Assembly (NCBI GenBank): GCA_963779485.1 | Contig: CAVZYJ010000012.1 | Coordinates: forward strand, 102,322 to 166,321 | From: CAVVJA01 sp963779485 | Lineage (GTDB): Bacteria; Actinomycetota; Actinomycetes; Mycobacteriales; Jatrophihabitantaceae | DNA: 64,000 bases | Direction of reading: 5' to 3' | Shown here: positions 8,526 through 16,513 of the stretch, piece by piece | How positions within the stretch are numbered: the first letter of the stretch is position 1 | Layout of the letters: every line of letters begins with the position of its first letter | Notes under the pieces: generated by a model | Databases searched by the model: none | What the model was told of the DNA's origin: nothing | The model's input: the letters and a program-made list of their open reading frames with translations, nothing else | Made by a program: the position numbers and the translations under genes

Positions 8526-8975
8526 CTATGCGGAGGACGCTATTGACCAGCCGGGGGCCTTGTCTTCTCGAAACGTGCGGTGTTGCGGACGCCCGTACGC
8601 GTGCAACACGCACGCCGGAATCAGGGCGTAAGTAGCCGCCGGAGGGAAAGACGCGCGATAGGCCGTCGGCGACGCGCCGTAGGCCCGGGTGAAGCTGGTC
8701 GTGAACGAGCCGACGCTCGTAAGCCCGACCGCGACGCAGATGTCGGCGATCGACCAGTCGGTGGTGCGCAGCATGGCCGCCGCCCGCTCTAGGCGCCGGG
8801 TCAGCAGGTACGCGTGCGGAGACTCGCCGAACGTACGCCGGAATTCACGGCTGAAGTGGGCCCGCGACAAGCCCGCGGCGCGCGCCAGGTCGGCCACATC
8901 CAATGGCTCGAAGAACCGAGCATCGGCCAGATCCTTCGCGCGAAGGAGATGCCGGGCCGGTGGGTGAGAGACCAT
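8526..8975 (-). CDS. AraC family transcriptional regulator
   Basis: A 149-residue protein consisting mostly of the AraC double helix-turn-helix: LDVADLARAAGLSRAHFSREFRRTFGESPHAYLLTRRLERA, then ADICVAVGLTSVGSFTTSFTRAYGASPTAYR. There is no N-terminal cupin or ligand-binding domain, so effector sensing must come from elsewhere. The ATG at 8975 has GGGAG upstream; a longer reading frame to 9116 is rejected as low-quality sequence reaching into the divergent promoter. It probably regulates itself and the VOC gene directly downstream. Confidence 0.85.
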   Translation of the reverse strand: MVSHPPARHLLRAKDLADARFFEPLDVADLARAAGLSRAHFSREFRRTFGESPHAYLLTRRLERAAAMLRTTDWSIADICVAVGLTSVGSFTTSFTRAYGASPTAYRASFPPAATYALIPACVLHAYGRPQHRTFREDKAPGWSIASSA

Positions 8976-9139
8976 CGGCTCCCAGTATTGCGCACCGATG
9001 CACCAGGATTTCGTCGGTCGAGGGCCGTCGTGGTCGAGGGCAAATTCGTTTCGGTCGGCCGCACCGGGGCGGCTAGCGTTCGGTCCGGAAGCGCCGCGTC
9101 GGGCGACGCTCCGCAACGTCGAGAGCAGTCGAGGTGCAC

Positions 9140-9736
9140 ATGCGCAGAATCGTCGTCAGCGAATTCGTCACCTTGGACGGCGTCATGGAAGATCCCGGAG
9201 GCGGGGAGAGCAGCAGTCGCGGCGGCTGGGCGTTCCGATTCGAGCGAGGCCCGGAAGGGGACCAGTACAAGGTCGACGAGCTGCTGGCGGCCGATGCCCT
9301 GCTCCTCGGCCGAACGACGTTCGAGGGATTCGCGGCCGCGTGGCCCGGCCAGTCCGGTGATTTCGCGGACAAGATGAACGGCATGCAGAAGATCGTCGTC
9401 TCGACCACAATGGGCGATCCAACGTGGTCGCCGACGACCGTCATCCGCGGCGATGTCGCCCGGGAACTCGGAGCGATCAAGGAAGGTCCGGGCGCCGACA
9501 TGCTGGTGGCCGGCAGCGGGCAACTCGTTCGCCAGCTGCTGGCCGACGGCCTCGTCGACGAGCTGCGGCTCATGGTGTTCCCGGTCGTACTCGGCGGGGG
9601 GAAGCGGCTGTTCGCCGACGGCGTGCCGACGACCTCGCTCCAGCTCACCGAGGCCAAGCCCGTCGGGCCGGCCGGGGTCGTCGTGCTCACCTACACCGCT
9701 AGCGGTAGCTCGCCGAACGGTTCGGCATCGAGCTAG
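9140..9736 (+). CDS. Dihydrofolate reductase family protein (RibD C-terminal-like)
   Basis: A 198-residue NADPH-dependent reductase-fold protein. The N-terminal RRIVVSEFVTLDGVMEDPGG, the middle LLLGRTTFEGFAAAWPGQ and the glycine-rich VAGSGQLVRQLLADGLVDE are typical of the YyaP/YwjB/RibD-C group. The substrate is not folate necessarily; homologues are mostly uncharacterised. The ATG at 9140 is preceded by GAGG at 9131-9134, which favours it over the GTG two codons upstream. It is divergent from the AraC/VOC unit, a frequent neighbourhood for this family. Confidence 0.8.
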   Translation: MRRIVVSEFVTLDGVMEDPGGGESSSRGGWAFRFERGPEGDQYKVDELLAADALLLGRTTFEGFAAAWPGQSGDFADKMNGMQKIVVSTTMGDPTWSPTTVIRGDVARELGAIKEGPGADMLVAGSGQLVRQLLADGLVDELRLMVFPVVLGGGKRLFADGVPTTSLQLTEAKPVGPAGVVVLTYTASGSSPNGSASS

Positions 9737-9746
9737 TGTCGCCAAT

Positions 9747-9956
9747 TCACTCGACGGCGAGCATGACCTCGGTGGACTTGATCAGCACCGTTACCTTCGT
9801 GCCGGATTCCAGCTGAAGGTCGTCGACGGCCTCGCGCGTGATCGACGCGGTCATCGGGTGGCCGCCGTCGATGATCACCTTCACGATGGCCATCGCTTCG
9901 CCGGTCTGCACCGATTCCACGGTGCCGGGCAGCTGGTTCCTCGTGGACAGTCGCAC
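9747..9956 (-). CDS. Mop-domain molybdopterin/molybdate-binding protein
   Basis: A 69-residue protein that is a single Mop/TOBE-like domain: LSTRNQLPGTVESVQTGEAM, VKVIIDGGHPMTASIT, and LESGTKVTVLIKSTEVMLA. Such molbindins bind molybdate or act as small oligomeric oxyanion stores. It is convergent with the reductase gene (10 bp gap) and divergent from fahA. No molybdate transporter or Mo enzyme gene is adjacent, so its partner is elsewhere. Confidence 0.85.
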   Translation of the reverse strand: MRLSTRNQLPGTVESVQTGEAMAIVKVIIDGGHPMTASITREAVDDLQLESGTKVTVLIKSTEVMLAVE

Positions 9957-10044
9957 GGTTCCTCCAGTCCTGAGACGTCGCGGCCGAGGTTAGCTCCCCG
10001 CGAGTAGTCTGCGGCAACGTGCACCGCCGAGCGACGCGACCCGG

Positions 10045-11256
10045 ATGAACGCGGTCAGCTGGCTGGGCGTTCCGGCGGATTCGCGGTTCGGGGTGGCCAG
10101 TCTGCCCTACGGCGTGTTCACGACGGCGGATCGCTCGGCGCGCACGGGTGTCGCGATCGGCGACTACGTGCTCGACCTCGCCGCGGCGACCGGCGACGCC
10201 GTCCATGCCACCGGCTCGCTGAATGCGTTCCTGGCCCGCGGACCGGACGCCTGGGCCGCGCTGCGGGACCGAATCACAGCGTGGCTCACCGAGGCCAGCT
10301 GGCGGCCGGCCATCGAGCCGCATCTCCTTCCGCAGGCCGAGGTGACGTTGCAGCTGCCCGTCGAGGTTGCCGACTACGTCGACTTCTACAGTTCCCAGCA
10401 CCACGCGGAGAATCTGGGCCGGATACTCCGCCCGGGCGGCGCACCACTCACTCCGAACTGGAAATACCTGCCGATCGGGTATCACGGCCGGGCCGGAACG
10501 GTTCGGGTGTCCGGCACACCGGTGATTCGACCGCACGGCCAGCGAAAGCCGGCCGCGGGCTCGACGCCGACCTTCGGCCCGTCGGAGCGGCTTGACATCG
10601 AGGCCGAACTCGGCTTCGTCGTCGGCGTGCCCTCGGAACTCGGCCAGCCAGTCCCGGTCAGCGCGTTCGCGCGGCACGTCTTCGGCGTCTGTCTGGTCAA
10701 TGACTGGTCCGCGCGCGACCTCCAGGCCTGGGAGTACGTGCCGCTCGGCCCGTTCCTGGGCAAGTCCTTCCTCACGTCGGTCTCGCCCTGGGTTGTCCCG
10801 TTGGCGGCGCTCGAGGCGGCGCGGGTACCGCCGCCGATGCGCGACCCCGAGCCGCTGGCCTACTTGCGCGACGACGAGCCGTGGGGCCTGGATATCACCC
10901 TGGAGGTGTTCGTCAACGGGACGCCGGTCAGCCAGCCGCCCGGGGCCGAGATCTACTGGACCGGTGCGCAGCAGCTCGCCCACCTGACCGTTAACGGGGC
11001 AAACCTTCGAACCGGAGATCTGTACGCGTCAGGGACGATCAGCGGGCCGAATCGGAACGAGCGCGGCTCCCTGATCGAGCTGTCCTGGAACGGGTCGGAG
11101 CCGGTGGTGCTATCGGACGGTAGTACGCGGGCATTCCTCGAGGACGGCGACGAGGTCACGATCACGGCCACGGCCCCCGGGTCGGATGGCGCGCGAATCG
11201 GTTTCGGGGAGGTCACTGGCCGGGTCTACCCGGCGCTGCCGACTGGGTTCGGATAG
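10045..11256 (+). CDS. fahA: Fumarylacetoacetase
   Basis: Catalyses the last step of tyrosine/homogentisate catabolism, cleaving fumarylacetoacetate to fumarate and acetoacetate (EC 3.7.1.2). The 403-residue length is normal. The N-terminal FAH domain is followed by the active-site region VDFYSSQHHAENLG, metal-binding acidic residues in LDIEAELGFVVG and VNDWSARDLQAWEYVPLGPF, and the C-terminal GTISGPNRNERGSLIELSWNG. The ATG at 10045 opens directly with the conserved start MNAVSWLGVP. Homogentisate dioxygenase and maleylacetoacetate isomerase genes are not nearby. Confidence 0.93.
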   Translation: MNAVSWLGVPADSRFGVASLPYGVFTTADRSARTGVAIGDYVLDLAAATGDAVHATGSLNAFLARGPDAWAALRDRITAWLTEASWRPAIEPHLLPQAEVTLQLPVEVADYVDFYSSQHHAENLGRILRPGGAPLTPNWKYLPIGYHGRAGTVRVSGTPVIRPHGQRKPAAGSTPTFGPSERLDIEAELGFVVGVPSELGQPVPVSAFARHVFGVCLVNDWSARDLQAWEYVPLGPFLGKSFLTSVSPWVVPLAALEAARVPPPMRDPEPLAYLRDDEPWGLDITLEVFVNGTPVSQPPGAEIYWTGAQQLAHLTVNGANLRTGDLYASGTISGPNRNERGSLIELSWNGSEPVVLSDGSTRAFLEDGDEVTITATAPGSDGARIGFGEVTGRVYPALPTGFG

Positions 11257-11342
11257 CCGACGACCCGGCCTGGTTGTGGCCCAATGTCTTCCCGTGCTTG
11301 GGTGAGTCCTGCTGCCGCCAACCGAGGGTGTGGAAGGTCGCG

Positions 11343-11603
11343 ATGCTGATTCTCGCCGAGGGCACGGTCAACTACTTGCTAGAAGGCGACGCGCGCACTG
11401 CGGCCCAGGCCTGGCTCGGGCCGATGGTCGATGACGGGTTCGTCGTGGACGCTTACTTCAACGAGCCGGGCGGCCGGGTGTGGATGCTGCTGTCCAGCCC
11501 GGATCTCCGGGCGGCCAGACAGCGCCTCAACGACCTACCCGTTACCCGCGATGGTGCTGTCAGCTTCGCGACGACGGTCGTGACCAAGCTCCGGTTCCGC
11601 TGA
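11343..11603 (+). CDS. Hypothetical protein, 86 aa (possible dimeric alpha/beta-barrel)
   Basis: A small 86-residue protein starting at ATG 11343 behind GGAAGG. The pattern, a short strand (MLILAEGTVNYLL), a helix (ARTAAQAWLGPMVDDG), a strand with FVVDAYFNEPGGRVWMLLSS, a helix, and a final strand, resembles ferredoxin-like alpha/beta-barrel proteins such as YCII or muconolactone isomerase folds, but I see no family signature. It sits between fahA and the conserved 470-aa gene on the same strand. Confidence 0.65.
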   Translation: MLILAEGTVNYLLEGDARTAAQAWLGPMVDDGFVVDAYFNEPGGRVWMLLSSPDLRAARQRLNDLPVTRDGAVSFATTVVTKLRFR

Positions 11604-11719
11604 GCGTCATCCCGACCCAGCCGCGGCGGAAGCGTTGACGGCGCCGGTCGTCGCAGCGTCACAATATGGCGATACCGTTCGTTTGCGACGACCTGCCCGA
11701 TCGAAGGGGTGAGCGTTCG

Positions 11720-13132
11720 ATGGAACCTGCTGTCGGCACTTTGCAGAAGGCGCTGCGGATCAACTTGGATCCCCGCTGGTACGGCACGATCGCGGAGATC
11801 GGGGCCGGCCAGGAGGTCGCGCGATGGTTCTTCCGGGCCGGCGGGGCCGCCGGGACGGTCGCCAAGTCGATCTCGGCGTACGACATGGCAGTCAGCGACG
11901 CGGTGTACGGCAAGTCCGACCGGTACGTGTCAATGGGTCGGCTGCAGGCCATGCTCGATCTGGAGTATCAGCTCAATCTGGAGCGACTGGGCGACGAGCG
12001 CGGCGACTCGAACGCGTTCTTCGCCTTCGCCGACACGGTCGTGGCCCGCAGCTACAGCGGCGGGAACGAATGCCACGGCTGGATGGGTGTGAAGTTCCAG
12101 TCGCACGTGCATGACGAACCAAGCCAGATCATCCTGCACGTTCGCATGCTCGACACCGAGGCGTCCCTGCAGCAGGAGGCCCTGGGGATCGTCGGCGTCA
12201 ACCTGCTGAACGGCGCGTTCTTCCAGCACCATGAGCCGGAGCGCCTGGTCGAGAGCATGCTCGACAACCTGACCGTCGGGCGCATCGAGATCGACATGCT
12301 CGAACTCAAGGGCATCGAGTTCCGGGCCGCTGACAACCGGTTGATGGCCCTCAAGCTCGTGCAGCTCGGCCTGTCCGGAGCGGCGATGTTCGGGCCGAAC
12401 CGCGAGGTGCTGCAGCCGAGCGAGGTGTTGCGCAAGAAGGCGATCCTCGTCGAGCGGGGCAGCTTCCGACCACCCACGGTGGTCAACATCAACATGCTCG
12501 AGTCGGCGCTGGAGAAGTTCGAAGCCGATCCCGACGTGACCAAGCGCGAGATCCTCATGCTCACCGAGCTGACGATGGCCAACCTGCTCGCGGGTGGCAC
12601 CGAGGTAGACCGGCGTGACTTCCTGGCTCGCGCCGACCTGCTGGCCGCCTGCGGCATGACCGTCCTCATCTCGGACTACGTCGACTACCACCGGCTGGCC
12701 GCTTACATCGCGTGGCGCACGGACGGGCGGATCGGCATGGTCATGGGCGTGCCGAGCCTCATCGATATCTTCAACGAGAACAACCACGCGCACCTGCCTG
12801 GCGGCATCCTGGAGAGTTTCGGCCGGCTGTTCAAGAATCACCTGAAGCTTTTCGTGTACCCGATGCGCAAGTCCGACGACACCGAGCTGACGACGGTGCA
12901 GAACGTGTCGGTGTCAACGGATCTGCAGCCGCTGTACGACTACCTGGCCCGGCGCGGCAGCTTCGTCGACCTCGACAACTACAAGCCGGAGTACTTGCCG
13001 ATCTACAGCCGTGACGTGCTGCGCCGGATCGCGAGCGGTGACACCGAGTGGGAGTCGATGGTGCCGGGCGAGGTTGCCCAGCTGATCAAGAAGCGGTCGT
13101 TCTTCGGCTATCGCAAGCCCGAGGAGGACTGA
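11720..13132 (+). CDS. Widely conserved uncharacterised protein, 470 aa
   Basis: This belongs to a recognisable, widespread but uncharacterised bacterial family whose N-terminus reads LRINLDPRWYGTIAEIGAGQEV, followed by a conserved KSISAYDMAVSDAVYG and, near the end, YLPIYSRDVLRRI. Database entries label homologues inconsistently, including 'TonB-dependent receptor'. That is not supported here: no signal peptide and no barrel-like repeats are present, and the protein looks cytosolic. The ATG at 11720 lies after AAGGGG. It ends 2 bp before the GH13 glucosidase start, so the two are almost certainly co-transcribed; that coupling is the only functional clue. Confidence 0.85.
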   Translation: MEPAVGTLQKALRINLDPRWYGTIAEIGAGQEVARWFFRAGGAAGTVAKSISAYDMAVSDAVYGKSDRYVSMGRLQAMLDLEYQLNLERLGDERGDSNAFFAFADTVVARSYSGGNECHGWMGVKFQSHVHDEPSQIILHVRMLDTEASLQQEALGIVGVNLLNGAFFQHHEPERLVESMLDNLTVGRIEIDMLELKGIEFRAADNRLMALKLVQLGLSGAAMFGPNREVLQPSEVLRKKAILVERGSFRPPTVVNINMLESALEKFEADPDVTKREILMLTELTMANLLAGGTEVDRRDFLARADLLAACGMTVLISDYVDYHRLAAYIAWRTDGRIGMVMGVPSLIDIFNENNHAHLPGGILESFGRLFKNHLKLFVYPMRKSDDTELTTVQNVSVSTDLQPLYDYLARRGSFVDLDNYKPEYLPIYSRDVLRRIASGDTEWESMVPGEVAQLIKKRSFFGYRKPEED

Positions 13133-13134
13133 GC

Positions 13135-14886
13135 ATGCCCGACGCGGTTGTGATCCGCGTCGACCCCGAGCCCATTCACACCGCGTCCGCACCCGACACC
13201 TGGTGGCGGCACGCGGTCATCTACCAGATCTATCCGCGATCCTGGTCGGACAGCGACGGCGATGGGATCGGAGATCTGCCGGGAATAGCCGAGCGGTTCG
13301 AATACCTCGCCCGCCTCGGCGTCGACGCCGTGTGGCTGAGCCCGTTCTACGTCTCTCCGCAGAATGATGGTGGTTACGACGTCGCCGACTACCGCGATGT
13401 CGATCCGGTGTTCGGCCGGCTCGAGGACGCCGACAAGCTGATCGCCACGGCGCACGACTACGGCATCCGGATCATCATCGATCTCGTGCCGAACCACTCC
13501 TCCAGCGAACACGCGTGGTTTCAGGCCGCCGTGCAGGCAACGCCGGGAAGCCCGGAGCGGGCGCGGTACATCTTTCGCGACGGCCAGGGCGACGGCGGTG
13601 AGCTGCCGCCGAACAACTGGCTGAGCAATTTCGGCGGCCCGGGCTGGACCCGGGTTATCGAGGCCGACGGTCGCTTGGGTCAGTGGTACCTGCATCTCTT
13701 CGATGTCACGCAGCCGGACTTCGACTGGAACAACGCCGACGTACGGGCCGAGATGGAAGCGGTCATCCGCTTCTGGCTCGATCGCGGCGTCGACGGCTTT
13801 CGTATCGACGTGGCCCACGGCCTGGTGAAGCGGGCCGGCCTGCCGGACGGGGTAACCCGGCAGGATCCGTCCAGCGAAGAGCCGACGTCCAGCCAGCCGA
13901 TGTGGGATCAGCCCGGTGTGCACGAGATCTATCGGACCTGGCGGGAACTGCTCAACTCCTACAACGCCACCGGGCCGGACGCGGCCATGGCCGACGAGGA
14001 CCGCATCCTGTGTGCCGAGGCCTGGGTCCAGCCCCCCGAAGCATTGGCCCGCTATGTCCGACCGGACGAGTTGCACCAATCGTTCAACTTCGATTTCCTC
14101 ATGACCCCGTGGCTCGCTCCCGCGCTGCACGAGATCATCGAGCACACGCTCCGGGTCGCCGACGGCGTCGGAGCGCCGCAGACCTGGGTGCTGTCCAACC
14201 ACGACGTGGTGCGCCACACGACCCGGTTGGGCTACCCGGCCCGATCGGGGCTGCTGCGCATGAGTGGTATCGGCGCTGACGATCCACAGCCGGACGCGGC
14301 TCTCGGACTGCGCCGGGCCCGGGCGGCCGCGGCGATCATGCTGGCCCTCCCCGGCGGCTGCTACCTCTACCAAGGCGAGGAGCTCGGCCTGCCCGACGTC
14401 ACGCAGCTGCCGGACGAGGTGCGCCAGGATCCGACCTGGCGACGTTCGGGGCACGCCGCGCGCGGCCGGGATGGCTGTCGCGTCCCGCTCCCATGGCAGG
14501 CCGACGCCCCGTCTTACGGATTCGGTCCGTCACTGCGAAGCTGGCTGCCGCAGCCCCCGTCGTTTCGGGAGCTCGCGGTGGATCAGCAGGACGGCGTCCA
14601 CGGATCGACGCTCGAGCTCTACCGGGCGTATCTCTCGGCTCGGCGAGAGCACGGTCTCGGGCATGGCGGGCTGCACCGGGTCGAGGGATACCCGGACGAC
14701 GTGCTCGCCTTCGTCAACGCCCCGGCCGACAACGACCGGCTGATCCTGCTGCTGGCCAACCTCGGCCCGGAACCGGTGCCGCTGCCCGACGGCGCAGCGA
14801 TCATCGTCGCCAGCAATCCGCTGACGGAGGACGGTTGCGTCCCGACGGATGTCGCCGTCTGGGCGGCGCTCGCTCCGGTGGGCTGA
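13135..14886 (+). CDS. GH13 alpha-glucosidase (oligo-1,6-glucosidase/trehalose-6-P hydrolase type)
   Basis: A 583-residue glycoside hydrolase family 13 protein without signal peptide, so probably cytosolic. The N-terminal barrel signature is WWRHAVIYQIYPRSWSDSDG. The catalytic nucleophile is D225 in GFRIDVAH, the acid/base E295 in CAEAWV, and the transition-state stabiliser D357 in LSNHDVVRH. It should hydrolyse small alpha-glucosides such as maltose, isomaltose or sucrose-like substrates; the exact linkage preference is not readable. The start lies 2 bp after the previous stop and uses GAGGAGG inside the upstream gene as ribosome-binding site. Confidence 0.9.
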   Translation: MPDAVVIRVDPEPIHTASAPDTWWRHAVIYQIYPRSWSDSDGDGIGDLPGIAERFEYLARLGVDAVWLSPFYVSPQNDGGYDVADYRDVDPVFGRLEDADKLIATAHDYGIRIIIDLVPNHSSSEHAWFQAAVQATPGSPERARYIFRDGQGDGGELPPNNWLSNFGGPGWTRVIEADGRLGQWYLHLFDVTQPDFDWNNADVRAEMEAVIRFWLDRGVDGFRIDVAHGLVKRAGLPDGVTRQDPSSEEPTSSQPMWDQPGVHEIYRTWRELLNSYNATGPDAAMADEDRILCAEAWVQPPEALARYVRPDELHQSFNFDFLMTPWLAPALHEIIEHTLRVADGVGAPQTWVLSNHDVVRHTTRLGYPARSGLLRMSGIGADDPQPDAALGLRRARAAAAIMLALPGGCYLYQGEELGLPDVTQLPDEVRQDPTWRRSGHAARGRDGCRVPLPWQADAPSYGFGPSLRSWLPQPPSFRELAVDQQDGVHGSTLELYRAYLSARREHGLGHGGLHRVEGYPDDVLAFVNAPADNDRLILLLANLGPEPVPLPDGAAIIVASNPLTEDGCVPTDVAVWAALAPVG

Positions 14887-14950
14887 CCAACCTCGCGCTC
14901 GGCCACTCCGCAGGTCGGTGGTCGCGCTTGCCGATGCCGAGCCGGGGCTA

Positions 14951-15499
14951 TCAGTCCAGGATGGCCTCGGCCTCGATGTTGATGGTCACCTTGTCGCTGA
15001 CCACGACCCCGCCGCCTTCGAGAGCCGCGTTCCAGCTGACCCCGAAGTCATGCCGATTGATATCCGCGGTGGCGCTGAACCCGCAGCGGGTGCCTCCGTA
15101 GTTGTCGGGGCCGAAGCCGCCGACCTCGACCTTCAGGGTGATGGGCTTGGTGACGCCGCGGATCGTGAGGTCGCCGTCCACCAGGAAATTCTCGCCGTCG
15201 GGGCGAATGCCGGTCGAGCGGAAGGTCATCGTCGGACTGGTCTCGACGTCGAAGAAGTCGCTGCTGCGCAGGTGACCGTCCCGCTGGTCGTTGCCCGTGA
15301 CGATCGAGGAGAGATCCACCTCGACCTCGGCGTGCGAGTCGGTCGGGTTCGGCGCCGTGACGATCGTTGCGTTGTACTTCTCGAAGTGCCCCCGAACCTT
15401 GGACACCATCAGGTGGCGGACAACGAAACCGATGTTGGTGTGCGCGGGGTCGAGGCTCCACGTTCCGGCCACGTAGTTGGGAATGCTCGTGCTCGTCAT
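14951..15499 (-). CDS. YceI family protein (polyisoprenoid-binding lipocalin-like)
   Basis: A 182-residue YceI-domain protein. It has the family start GTWSLDPAHTNIGFVVRHLMV, the internal FDVETSPTMTF and the closing INRHDFGVSWN. YceI folds as an extended lipocalin-like barrel that holds a long isoprenoid chain. No signal peptide is seen, as in many actinobacterial members, so it is presumably cytoplasmic. It stands alone, convergent with the glucosidase gene, and is followed by about 150 bp without a gene. Confidence 0.9.
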   Translation of the reverse strand: MTSTSIPNYVAGTWSLDPAHTNIGFVVRHLMVSKVRGHFEKYNATIVTAPNPTDSHAEVEVDLSSIVTGNDQRDGHLRSSDFFDVETSPTMTFRSTGIRPDGENFLVDGDLTIRGVTKPITLKVEVGGFGPDNYGGTRCGFSATADINRHDFGVSWNAALEGGGVVVSDKVTINIEAEAILD

Positions 15500-15652
15500 G
15501 CGTGCTCCACGATGAGAGAATTGGTTGAGAGTTGAATCATCTCACTGGGTAGGGGTGGTTGCCAAGCGTGACGCAGCCCACAGCGGTGGACTTCTTAGCG
15601 GCGATACCTCCGGTGCGCGGCGGGCTACGCCGACGCCCGGGATGCGGGCGCC

Positions 15653-16513
15653 TCAGGGCTCGAGCTTCAGGTTGTAGACGCGAGCGGCGTTTCCGCCGAG
15701 CACGAGTGCGGCGGTCTGCTCGTCCGGGCACAGCGCCGCAACGGCGCGCGCGTTGACGGCGATGCCCGGGATACCCGGCCAGTCCGTGCCGAAGATCATC
15801 TTTCTGGTCAGCCGGCTCCAGTTGTGCTTCGCGTAGTAATCCCGCAGTCGGGACGGGGGTAAGCCGGACAGCTCGATCCACACGTGGTCGAAGGCCATGG
15901 CGAGAAATGCGGCCGCGTCGTACCACCAACCGCGACCCCCGTGGGCGAGCACGATGTCCAGACGTGGGAAGTCGCGCAGCACGTCGTCGAGCAGGATCGG
16001 GTCGGCGTAGGCGAGGGCCGAGCCGGGAAAGATGCTCGTTCCGCAGTGGACCACCACCGGAATGCCACTGGACTGGCAGATCTCGTACGCCGGGTACAGG
16101 GCCTGCGCGTTGGCCGCGATGCCGGCGTGCACCGGGTGCACTTTCAGAGCGACCGCGCCGAGGTCGAGCTGCCGCCGGACCTCGTCGGCGACGGGGTAGT
16201 GCACGTGCGGGTTGACGTTGGCGATGAACTTGATTCGCGCCGGGTTGTACCGCGCGAGGGGCAACATGTCCTCGACCGGCTGGATGCCAGTGACCTTCGG
16301 GCTGTACTCCGCGAGCACCAACGCCACGTCCACGCCCTCGTCCGCGAGGTAGCGGTCGAAGCGGGCGGGATCCACGGTGCCGTCGTCGGTGTAGACCCGT
16401 GATATCAGCTCGGCGCCGCCGAATCCGTAGGCCCAGTCCTTCCACGCCTGCTTGAGCGTCGGCAGGCGGGCGGCGTGCAGATGTACGTCGACGAGCGGGC
16501 GACCGTCGAGCAT
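15653..16513 (-). CDS. Amidohydrolase family 2 (TIM-barrel, PF04909-like) in the benzoate operon
   Basis: A 286-residue metal-dependent hydrolase/decarboxylase-type protein. It shows VDVHLHAARLP (HxH metal ligands), VVVHCGTSIFPGS, VLAHGGRGWW and IFGTDWPGIPG (metal-binding aspartate), the order expected for the ACMSD/amidohydrolase-2 family. Its ATG overlaps the bclA stop by one base in a TGATG, so it is translationally coupled and belongs to the box operon. It may process an aromatic carboxylate or ring-cleavage product, but the reaction is inferred only from context. Confidence 0.8.
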   Translation of the reverse strand: MLDGRPLVDVHLHAARLPTLKQAWKDWAYGFGGAELISRVYTDDGTVDPARFDRYLADEGVDVALVLAEYSPKVTGIQPVEDMLPLARYNPARIKFIANVNPHVHYPVADEVRRQLDLGAVALKVHPVHAGIAANAQALYPAYEICQSSGIPVVVHCGTSIFPGSALAYADPILLDDVLRDFPRLDIVLAHGGRGWWYDAAAFLAMAFDHVWIELSGLPPSRLRDYYAKHNWSRLTRKMIFGTDWPGIPGIAVNARAVAALCPDEQTAALVLGGNAARVYNLKLEP

